Origin: Blastocatellia bacterium
GTDB lineage: Bacteria; Acidobacteriota; Blastocatellia; Pyrinomonadales; Pyrinomonadaceae
DNA length: 64,000 bases
NCBI GenBank assembly: GCA_016789265.1
Contig: JAEUQK010000005.1
Span: forward strand, 1 to 64,000
Reading direction: 5' to 3'
Positions within the stretch are counted from its first letter, which is position 1; every line of letters begins with the position of its first letter. Positions 17,146 to 24,785 of this stretch are shown here, piece by piece. A model generated the notes under the pieces. That model searched no databases. It worked only from the letters and a program-made list of their open reading frames with translations, and was not told the origin of the DNA. The position numbers were made by a program, and so were the translations under genes.

Positions 17146-18099
17146 ATGACCCAATCGGCCGAAAAACACAGTCCTGCGATCGACGAAGCGGTTTCGCGGC
17201 TGATCGCGCGCGCCGGAAATGCGCGCGGGCTTGGAGCGGCAGATCTGCGGCCGCGGGTCGATTCTGCGCTTGGGAAATACCTGTTCAAGGAAAACTCAAA
17301 CGTCGAGCATCGCGAAGTTAGTGCTTTTGTAGATGAGCTAAGATCTGATGACCTTTGTCTTATTGTCGCTTGCGAACGCGGCGACGAAAAGGCCTGGGAA
17401 GATCTGGTCGCTAATTTCGATTCGACCGTCAAGTCGGCCGCGAGAAAGATCTCGGCAAACAGCGAAGACGCCGAGGACCTTGCAGGCGGGATCTGGGCTG
17501 AGCTCTACGGCTTACGTCAGGACGCTGACGGCAACAAAAAGAGCAAGCTGGCGTATTATTCCGGACGCGGCAGCCTGGCCGGATGGCTGCGGGCGGTCGT
17601 ATCGCAGCTCGCGATCGATCAATACAGAAAACAATCGAAATTCGTCCAGATCGAGGAAACCCGCGAATTCGAAAACATCGCTGAAGAATCGTCAAATCAT
17701 TCCGGTAATAGCCAGGTGCTGCACCACACGGAGAGCCCGGAGGAATTGTTCAGCGAAAAACAAACTTCTGAAGATGTGAGTGCCGCCCTTCGGTCGGCGA
17801 TCGCCGGCCTCGATGACGAAGACCGGCTGATAATGAAACTCTATTATTTTGACGATCTTAAGCTGAAAGACATCGCCGCGACGTTCGGTTATCACGAGGC
17901 GACGGCGAGCCGCAAATTGGTCCGCGTTCAGTCAGAGATCCGCAAATCGGTCGAAAAAGAGTTGAAGAAAACGCATGGCTGGAGCGAGGGCGAGATAAAG
18001 CGATACTTGGCGGAAACTGCTGCGCGTCTTGGAGTTAGCCTTGAAAAGATGTTCGCCGTTCTGATCGTGGCGGCAGTGCTGCAAGATTTTTGGGTCTGA
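17146..18099 (+). CDS. Sigma-70 family (ECF-like) RNA polymerase sigma factor
   Basis: A 317-residue protein. Region 2 is at about 78-170 (CERGDEKAWEDLVANF, DAEDLAGGIWAELYG, GSLAGWLRAVVSQLAIDQYRK). Region 4 is at about 205-270 (AIAGLDDEDRLIMKLYYFDDLKLKDIAATFGYHEATASRKLVR). Unusual parts are a 75-residue N-terminal extension and a C-terminal tail of about 45 residues ending in a hydrophobic run (MFAVLIVAAVLQ) that could touch a membrane or partner. The next gene encodes a membrane protein with an anti-sigma zinc finger, so the two probably form a regulatory pair. Confidence 0.88.
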   Translation: MTQSAEKHSPAIDEAVSRLIARAGNARGLGAADLRPRVDSALGKYLFKENSNVEHREVSAFVDELRSDDLCLIVACERGDEKAWEDLVANFDSTVKSAARKISANSEDAEDLAGGIWAELYGLRQDADGNKKSKLAYYSGRGSLAGWLRAVVSQLAIDQYRKQSKFVQIEETREFENIAEESSNHSGNSQVLHHTESPEELFSEKQTSEDVSAALRSAIAGLDDEDRLIMKLYYFDDLKLKDIAATFGYHEATASRKLVRVQSEIRKSVEKELKKTHGWSEGEIKRYLAETAARLGVSLEKMFAVLIVAAVLQDFWV

Positions 18100-18129
18100 A
18101 GCGTTCTGATAATGGGTTACGAAACCATG

Positions 18130-18215
18130 AAAGGTGAAAAAGTGAAAAAGGGGAAATGGGAAAAAGCGAAGGAACTCTTCGCCTGACCTTTTCACCATTT
18201 CACTTTTCACCTTTT
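18130..18215. repeat. Long imperfect palindrome between sigma and anti-sigma-like genes
   Basis: AAAGGTGAAAAAGTGAAA (from 18130) is answered by TTTCACTTTTCACCTTT (to 18215) with a one-base bulge. At the apex is a perfect GCGAAG-GAACT-CTTCGC hairpin (18166-18182). The whole element fills the gap between the stop at 18099 and the ATG at 18228. It ends 12 bases before that ATG with no normal Shine-Dalgarno. It could act as a folded RNA that tunes expression of the second gene, or be a mobile REP-like palindrome. Confidence 0.6.
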
Positions 18216-18227
18216 GTACTTTTACAG

Positions 18228-19379
18228 ATGGAACTGGAATTCGACAAGGAAATAGATGCTTTGATGCGCAAGGGTGCGGCCGGCATCGGTGTAACGCCGA
18301 GCGTCGGGTCAGGTGCTCACCTTGACGCAGACGAGCTTTCCGCATTTGCTGAACATGCGATGCCCGAAAAAATGCGGGCGTTGTATATGCGGCATTTAGC
18401 GGACTGTGACCGGTGTCGAAAGATCCTTTCCGGGCTCATAATGCTGAACGCTGAGGCGGAACTGGAAACGGCTGCCTCCGTTGCGGTTGGATCACCGTCG
18501 TCAGAAGTCCCGTGGTACAAACGTCTGTTCCTTTTCCCGAATCTCGCCTATGCGATGGGCGGACTAGTACTCGTCTTTGGCGGACTTATCGCGATCTCCG
18601 TCCTCCAAAGTTCTCAGCGGGAAACGGCCACTGTTACGCAGATGACCGAATCCGATCAGGGACATGTACCGATGGCGGCCAGCGAGCCTGACTTCTATGC
18701 TGCAAACGCGGCGAATGCCACCGCGAACGCTGCGGCCAACACCAACGCTGCCTCTATGTCCGGCGCCCCGGGTTACTCGACAAACACAGCGTCAAATTCA
18801 ATGGCGGTGGCTGCCAACGCGCTGCCGAGAAATGAGCGCGAGGTTCCGTCAGGTGAGTCGGCGGCATCGGGCGTTACGGCCGACGGAGTTGATCCTAAAG
18901 CTCCGGCAGTCTCTGCGGCTGCTCCGCTTCCGCCTCCCGCAAAGACGGAAATCCCAAAAGATGCGGAGCTTGCGATGAAACCGGACGCAGCCGCCGAGGA
19001 CAAGATGGCAGCCAAGGAGAAAGACGACGACGCGGCAAAGAACCGATCACTGGCCGCAAAGAAAGTAAACGAACAGCCACGCACGCAAGCCGGCGGCCAG
19101 GCAAAAGCGACGCCGGGACCGACGCGCGATATGCAGCAAAACTTCCCGAACCGTGCCGATAACACCTTTGAGCTGAACTCCCGACGCGTTGGCGGTAAGG
19201 ACTTTCAATTCAAGAACGGTGTTTGGTATGACAATGCGTATCGTGGACAGTCGACGATCAACGTTCGCCGCGGTACGGACGAATACCGGAAGCTCGATGG
19301 CGGATTAAGATCGATCGCTGAGAGTCTAAGAGGCACAGTGGTTGTGGTTTGGAATGAAAAGGCCTACAGGATACAGTAG
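18228..19379 (+). CDS. Anti-sigma-factor-like membrane protein with zinc-finger motif
   Basis: 383 residues from the ATG at 18228; an earlier in-frame ATG at 18156 lies inside the palindrome and would encode repeat sequence. An anti-sigma zinc-finger motif HxxxCxxC is seen at H56, C60 and C63. One membrane segment is at about 106-127. The outer part is low-complexity, rich in Ala, Asn, Pro and Lys (about 150-300). A small folded C-terminal domain (about 310-383; RVGGKDFQFKNGVWYDNAY, then a short beta-rich end) follows. The placing behind a sigma factor gene fits a membrane anti-sigma that senses an envelope signal. The signal and target genes are unknown. Confidence 0.75.
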   Translation: MELEFDKEIDALMRKGAAGIGVTPSVGSGAHLDADELSAFAEHAMPEKMRALYMRHLADCDRCRKILSGLIMLNAEAELETAASVAVGSPSSEVPWYKRLFLFPNLAYAMGGLVLVFGGLIAISVLQSSQRETATVTQMTESDQGHVPMAASEPDFYAANAANATANAAANTNAASMSGAPGYSTNTASNSMAVAANALPRNEREVPSGESAASGVTADGVDPKAPAVSAAAPLPPPAKTEIPKDAELAMKPDAAAEDKMAAKEKDDDAAKNRSLAAKKVNEQPRTQAGGQAKATPGPTRDMQQNFPNRADNTFELNSRRVGGKDFQFKNGVWYDNAYRGQSTINVRRGTDEYRKLDGGLRSIAESLRGTVVVVWNEKAYRIQ

Positions 19380-19432
19380 TGTTCCTTCAGATTTTTCTAG
19401 CTTAATCTAATTCACAGTTATAAGATAGGCGC

Positions 19433-21394
19433 ATGAGAACGTTGGCATTCCTCATGTGCCTGTTTTTGCTTCTCGCAGCCTCAACACCTGCGCAGCCCGC
19501 GTGGCAAAGCAGCCTCGACTCCAAAATACGCTTTTATCAAACAACTGACCTCGGCATTGTTCTGGCCGGGACAGAACGCAGTCTGTATGCGGTCGACGGA
19601 CAAACCGGAGAACGCCTTTGGCGGCGTGATACCGGAAAGATCAATGAGACCGCCGTGACGCCAGTGCCCGAAACAGATCTGATACTGCTTTCGCGAGATC
19701 TTGGCAGCAAGTCGCGGCTCGAAGCTGTCGACCTTGTCTCGGGCGGCGCGATATGGCAAAGCGAAAAGGTCAAAGGCGATGTGATGCAGCTGGCGGTCGA
19801 CCCTCAAAACGACCTCATCGCGGTTGTTCTGGTACGAGGAGCCCGCGGCGCATCAGGCAAGGAATTCAAGGGGAAACCGATCGTTCATGTTTTGAGGCTC
19901 TCTGACGGAAGCGAGCTTTGGAAACGCGAGCTCGACGACGATGTCGACATGATGCCGTCGCGTTTCGGCGACGATCTGGGCGAGATCGCTTACACGCTGG
20001 ACAATTACCGGGCGCCATTGATGATCGACGGCCGGTTATATCTCTTTTATGACGGCTCGACGAGCTGCGACGCCCTTACCGGCAAGGAAAAAGAGCGTGA
20101 GAAATTCAGGATAAACGAGGCCGGCCTGGCTCTGACAGAGGCAGATCCCGTCATCGACGATTCGCATGTTTATCTTTCGGGGCGAGGACGGATCAGAGCA
20201 ATAGACCGCAAGACTGGAAACGTAGCCTGGAAAGCTGACGATGTTGGAAACGCCGCGGAAATGGCATTGGTCGGCAAAACGCTGTTCGTTCGTACCGGCG
20301 GACGATTTACAAGGCTGGCCGACGGCGAGACGGTCGAACGCGGGCCTTACGGTATGGCTGCGATCGACACCGAGAACGGCGACGTGAAGTGGCGTTTCAA
20401 GGGCGCGGACAAAGGAATAACGAATTTTGTCTTTTCGGATGCGGAGACCATCGTGATCGCGGACCGCGACGAGGTGATCACGGTCGATGCCGATACGGGG
20501 CGAAAGCGGGAAGAATTTGACCACAAAGTCGAAAAGGCCCAGTTCGTTCTGATCAACGAAGGCGGAAACGTCGTGGTTGGCGGCAGGGACGAGATCGCGG
20601 CGTTTGCGTTAGGCCGTGAGGCGAAACGCGGCGCGCGGAGCATAGAAACATCGATGGAATCGAACATTCCTGTGTTCTTTGCCCTCACCGACACGACTTC
20701 GCAGGCTAAGCGCGAGCTGTGGCGCATCAGGCATAAGGCGCCTGGCCGCGGCGTGTTCCGCATCGTTGCCGGCATCGCCTTGCGGGCCGCGGCGCTTTAT
20801 TTCCGTTACGGCGGGATAGCGACATCGGCTCTCGGAATCGCTAGAGGTGGACTTAGCCTTGCCAACACGGTGAATTCGTTCAGATGGTCTGGTATCAGGT
20901 CGAGATTCGGATCTTTCGACCTAACGACCCTCGCCAGCAATACTGCCTCAAGATATGCGACGCAAACCCTTTATTCGTACGGTTCTTTTGCTCGAACTGC
21001 CAGTTTAGCCACCCGCGTAAGCGGAATGCGGATCGTCACTCCGTCGGGTATTCGGGAGAGTATCGCGAACCGAATCGTGCCGTCACGGACAGAGGTACAA
21101 GAGAGCGTTCTCGATCGGCTCGACCCGACCCGATACGCCGAACGGCTCTCCGATCATTTGCTGCGAAAGAAGCGGTTATCTGAACTCCGCGGGAACTATA
21201 TGTACTTTTACACAGACCTCGAACGCCCGTTCGACCAAAAAGGCCTTGCCGGAGTGAACATCCATACAGGAAAAGACGCGAGGTTCATACTCGCGTCCGA
21301 TCCTGATCCCGGATTTATACTCGATGAATCGATAAACCTGCTTTACTCGGCCAATGGCGATAAACTGCAGGCTTTCGACGTACTCGGCCGCTGA
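19433..21394 (+). CDS. Secreted PQQ-like beta-propeller repeat protein
   Basis: A 653-residue protein with a signal peptide (1 to about 20). Residues about 25-395 are PQQ/pyrrolo-quinoline-type propeller repeats (LYAVDGQTGERLWRRDTGK, IRAIDRKTGNVAWKADDVG, MAAIDTENGDVKWRFKG). No catalytic residues of quinoprotein dehydrogenases can be assigned, so a scaffold or binding role is more likely, as in BamB. Residues about 435-570 are Arg, Ser, Ala and Tyr rich, with a hydrophobic stretch (FRIVAGIALRAAALYFRYGG), and are unlike a propeller. A last repeat-like part returns at about 590-653. Its stop is interlocked with the convergent TPR gene in the palindrome TGATCA. Confidence 0.75.
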   Translation: MRTLAFLMCLFLLLAASTPAQPAWQSSLDSKIRFYQTTDLGIVLAGTERSLYAVDGQTGERLWRRDTGKINETAVTPVPETDLILLSRDLGSKSRLEAVDLVSGGAIWQSEKVKGDVMQLAVDPQNDLIAVVLVRGARGASGKEFKGKPIVHVLRLSDGSELWKRELDDDVDMMPSRFGDDLGEIAYTLDNYRAPLMIDGRLYLFYDGSTSCDALTGKEKEREKFRINEAGLALTEADPVIDDSHVYLSGRGRIRAIDRKTGNVAWKADDVGNAAEMALVGKTLFVRTGGRFTRLADGETVERGPYGMAAIDTENGDVKWRFKGADKGITNFVFSDAETIVIADRDEVITVDADTGRKREEFDHKVEKAQFVLINEGGNVVVGGRDEIAAFALGREAKRGARSIETSMESNIPVFFALTDTTSQAKRELWRIRHKAPGRGVFRIVAGIALRAAALYFRYGGIATSALGIARGGLSLANTVNSFRWSGIRSRFGSFDLTTLASNTASRYATQTLYSYGSFARTASLATRVSGMRIVTPSGIRESIANRIVPSRTEVQESVLDRLDPTRYAERLSDHLLRKKRLSELRGNYMYFYTDLERPFDQKGLAGVNIHTGKDARFILASDPDPGFILDESINLLYSANGDKLQAFDVLGR

Positions 21395-23041
21395 TCATTT
21401 GAACAACGCTGCGGCGTCGAGTTTATAATCAGACTTTACCCACGCCGCTTCGAATTCCCTTCGAACGAGAGCGGCTGACGAATCTTTCCCCTGGCGTGCG
21501 AGAGCCTCGGCAAGGCCGAACAACGCTCGTCCGCTGCGCGGATTGCGCCCGATCTCTTCGCGGAATGATCTTTCTGCCTCTGAAAACTGGCCATCCTTCA
21601 TCAAAGCGCGTCCGAGCCATTCACGCGTCGGCAGGTCCCAATCCGGCGGTTCGGCGTAATTAACCTTTGACTCGGAGACGGCCGCCATTCGCATTGCTGC
21701 GATCGCAGCTTTACGGTCGCCGCGAGAAAGCGCTATCTCACCGACAAGAAGATCATCGGCAACCTTTAGTGCGACACTCACCGGAGTCGTGAAGAGAACA
21801 GCTTCGGCCGGTATCTTCTTTGCCGTCTCTCTCAAGGCAGCGAGTTCCTTTTCTGCTTCTTCGGGCTTACCGGTTTCTGCCAGCGCGATACCGCGCGCCA
21901 TGTGCCAATGAGCCGCCGTGATAAGCATTTCAGGCGCGGGTTTGGGATACTTCATTATCTCGTCCCACTTGTGAAATCGGGTCAATGCGATGATCGGGTA
22001 CGGCATGAACATCTCGAGCATCGGCATCGCCTTTACATTCGGTCCGACATTCGCCGCAAGTTCATTAGCCGCTTTGATCGCACCCGAGTAGTTCCCCGCC
22101 TCAGACTGAGCCGACGCCAGCATGTGAACATTGTGGTTGTAGTACATCAACGGGTAAATACCGTTTGCACCGCTTCGCTCGATGTAATTCTTATCGGCGA
22201 TGATCGCGAGTTCATTACTTTTGATCGCCCCCGCATGTTCGCCCGTCAGCAGATAGATATGTGACGGCATATGGACGAGATGGCCTGCACTCGGGGCTAG
22301 TCCAAGCAATCTGTCAGCTGCCGCGGTCGCACGTTCGGGGCTCGGCGAGGCTTCGACCGCATGGATGTAGTAATGGTTTGCACCGGTGTGGTTGGGATTT
22401 CGCTTCAATACGCCTTCGAGTACGGCTACGATCTCTAGGGTTCCCTCTGCCGGCTTTCCGTCCAAAGACCATAGCTGCCACGGACGTAGGTTCATCATGC
22501 TCTCGGCGTAGAGCGTCGCAGCGTCGAGGTCGTCAGGATAGTTTTTGACGAGATCCGCCATCGCCGCCTTGTAGGCGTTGGCCAGGGCCTTCGGATCGGC
22601 CTTTGCGTCCGACGAATATCTCTTTGAAAGAGCCGTTATGTAAGCCTGTTCGGCCTTAGAGACCTTTGGCGCCAGATCGATCGCCTTTTGGAGTTCGACA
22701 TATGCCCGTGCAAATCGGTCCGTATTGCCCGGGTCGTTGTAGTTAGCCCCCAAACCGAGCGACATTCCCCAATAAGCCATCGCCATATCGGGGTCGAGTT
22801 CAGCAGCCTGCTTGAAAGAAGCAACACCCGCATCGTGATTGAATGCAAATAGATAAGCTAAGCCCTGATTGAAATATTTCTGCGCCTCAGCGCTCTTGGT
22901 CGTGACGGGATGATCGACGTTACCCAGTCCTTCATCCAGCCACATGAGCCGCTTTGGCGGATCGATCTGGACGCCGTGGCCGTGCTGGGCATATGCATAA
23001 GAACTTAGTGCTAGGATAAAACCAATTATTAGTGCTTTCAT
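21395..23041 (-). CDS. Secreted TPR-repeat protein
   Basis: A 548-residue protein with a signal peptide (1-18, cut after AYA). After HGHGVQIDPPKRLMWLDEGL come at least six TPR-type helical repeats, for example AQKYFNQGLAYLFAFNHDAGVASF, AMAYWGMSLGLGANY, and near the C-terminus SRGDRKAAIAAMRMAAV and FSEAERSFREEIGRNPRSGRALFGLAEAL. Conserved HYYIHAVEASPSPERA and LVHMPSHIYLLTGEH are typical of a widespread uncharacterised periplasmic family. The role is unknown; protein binding is likely. An upstream gap of 288 bases (23042-23329) carries the promoters of this gene and of the divergent peptidase, but I could not place them. Confidence 0.8.
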   Translation of the reverse strand: MKALIIGFILALSSYAYAQHGHGVQIDPPKRLMWLDEGLGNVDHPVTTKSAEAQKYFNQGLAYLFAFNHDAGVASFKQAAELDPDMAMAYWGMSLGLGANYNDPGNTDRFARAYVELQKAIDLAPKVSKAEQAYITALSKRYSSDAKADPKALANAYKAAMADLVKNYPDDLDAATLYAESMMNLRPWQLWSLDGKPAEGTLEIVAVLEGVLKRNPNHTGANHYYIHAVEASPSPERATAAADRLLGLAPSAGHLVHMPSHIYLLTGEHAGAIKSNELAIIADKNYIERSGANGIYPLMYYNHNVHMLASAQSEAGNYSGAIKAANELAANVGPNVKAMPMLEMFMPYPIIALTRFHKWDEIMKYPKPAPEMLITAAHWHMARGIALAETGKPEEAEKELAALRETAKKIPAEAVLFTTPVSVALKVADDLLVGEIALSRGDRKAAIAAMRMAAVSESKVNYAEPPDWDLPTREWLGRALMKDGQFSEAERSFREEIGRNPRSGRALFGLAEALARQGKDSSAALVRREFEAAWVKSDYKLDAAALFK

Positions 23042-23329
23042 TTTTTTTCTCCGTAAAGCCCGAGATTTGAACGGACTTTACCAGTTTGATCCTATGAGGT
23101 TTCGTCCGAGATATCTTTAGGAAAATCTGAGATCTTTATGAAAAACTCTTGAGTGTTTGCATCAGAGTGTCTCAGACTCATCAAACGGATTTAGAACCTG
23201 AAATCGGTCACTTTTAGAGCGGATTTTATCACCGAACAACAAAATTTCAATCAATTTCCCGTTGATATTGCGAAACCGCGAATTTCCAATTACATTTGTA
23301 ACGATCCCGCTCGCAATTACACATAACAT

Positions 23330-24688
23330 ATGAAACGAATCCTGATATTAGCTGTGCTGGTGTTTGTTTGCACATCGGCCGCGACCTCTCAACCGAGATC
23401 AACTGCACGAGGCATTGATCCCGAAATACAAAAAATGATCCGGGAGGTCTCGGCTAAGAACATCGAGGCAAGCATTCGCAAACTTGTTTCCTTCGGAACC
23501 CGAAATACATTATCGGAGCAAGATAACCCGACCCGCGGGATCGGTGCGGCTCGCGACTGGATCTACGCGGAGTTTCAGAGATTCAATGTTGAGTGCGGCG
23601 GCTGCTTGAAAGTAGAAAAGCAAAGCTTTACGCAGCCGAAAGCGGGCCGCATACCCGAGCCGACGGTGCTGACCAACGTGATCGCGACATTGAAAGGCGC
23701 AACGGACCCCGATCGCGTTTACGTTGTATCAGGCCATTACGATTCGATGTGTTCGTCGCCTACGGACGCTAAATGCGATGCTCCGGGAGCAAACGATGAC
23801 GCATCGGGTACGGCGGCGGTAATCGAGCTTGCGCGTGTGATGTCGAAAAGAAAATTCGACGCGACTATCGTTTTCATGACGGTTCCGGGTGAAGAACAAG
23901 GACTGCTCGGCGCGGCATATTACGCCGAACAAGCTAAGCAGAAGGCGATGAACATCGAGGGAATGTTCACCAATGACATTGTCGGCGGTGTTACGACCAA
24001 AAAGGCCTCACCGAACCGCAATCGTGTCAGAGTTTTCAGCGAGGGCGTTCCGTCAAACGAGACCGAACAACAGGCCGGGACCCGCCGAAGCGTTGGCGGC
24101 GAAAACGATTCTGCGTCGCGGCAGCTGGCCCGATATATCAAGGAGCAGTCGGATAAATATCTAAAGACTTTCAGGGTGTGGATGATCTATCGGCGCGACC
24201 GATACGGCCGCGGAGGCGACCACATTCCATTCGTCGAGCGCGGGTTTACGGGCATTCGAATAACAGAGGTCGATGAGGATTACACGCACCAGCATCAAAA
24301 CGTTCGCACCGAGAACGGCGTGTTTTACGGAGACACTCCGGAGTTTGTCGATTTTGAATACACCGCGAATGTCACGCGAGTGAACTTGGTCTCACTCGCT
24401 AGTCTTGCCTCGGCTCCGGCCAAGCCCACGAACGTTGGGATCGTCACTTCGCGTTTAACGAACGATACCGAACTTAAATGGGACGCGAACAAGGACGCGG
24501 ATATTGCAGGCTATGAGGTCGTATGGCGCGATACGACGGCAGCCGAATGGACGAACTCCAAAAACGTCGGAAATGTGACGACTTTTGTCGCAAAGGAAAT
24601 GTCGAAGGACAATTACTTTTTTGGTGTCAGGGCCGTCGACAAGAATGGTAATAAAAGCCCGGTCGTTTACCCGCGTCCGATGAGATGA
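23330..24688 (+). CDS. Secreted M28-family zinc aminopeptidase with C-terminal Fn3-like domain
   Basis: A 452-residue protein with a signal peptide (1 to about 20). Peptidase M28 zinc ligands and catalytic residues are visible in order: SGHYDS (His), PGANDDASG (bridging Asp), PGEEQG (catalytic Glu and ligand), TNDIVGG (Asp) and YTHQHQN (His). Residues about 362-452 form a fibronectin-type-III-like sandwich (KPTNVGIVTSRLTNDTELKW, GYEVVWRDT, NYFFGVRAVDKNGNKSP). Likely role is removal of N-terminal amino acids from peptides outside the cell or in the periplasm. It is transcribed alone, divergent from the TPR gene. Confidence 0.9.
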   Translation: MKRILILAVLVFVCTSAATSQPRSTARGIDPEIQKMIREVSAKNIEASIRKLVSFGTRNTLSEQDNPTRGIGAARDWIYAEFQRFNVECGGCLKVEKQSFTQPKAGRIPEPTVLTNVIATLKGATDPDRVYVVSGHYDSMCSSPTDAKCDAPGANDDASGTAAVIELARVMSKRKFDATIVFMTVPGEEQGLLGAAYYAEQAKQKAMNIEGMFTNDIVGGVTTKKASPNRNRVRVFSEGVPSNETEQQAGTRRSVGGENDSASRQLARYIKEQSDKYLKTFRVWMIYRRDRYGRGGDHIPFVERGFTGIRITEVDEDYTHQHQNVRTENGVFYGDTPEFVDFEYTANVTRVNLVSLASLASAPAKPTNVGIVTSRLTNDTELKWDANKDADIAGYEVVWRDTTAAEWTNSKNVGNVTTFVAKEMSKDNYFFGVRAVDKNGNKSPVVYPRPMR

Positions 24689-24739
24689 ACGGTCCTGCCG
24701 ATCTCTGATAGGAACGTAAAACCCGTATCTTCAAAATAA

Positions 24740-24770
24740 TTGTCCGTTCACGGGTATTCGGTGTTAAAAT
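24740..24770 (+). promoter_or_regulatory. Possible promoter of the kinase gene
   Basis: TTGTCC (24740-24745) and TAAAAT (24765-24770) resemble -35 and -10 boxes with a 19-base spacer, and the ATG follows 15 bases later. An imperfect ACCCGT/ACGGGT inverted repeat overlaps the area. Weak evidence. Confidence 0.25.
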
Positions 24771-24785
24771 ACGCCCTCTAGCGTT

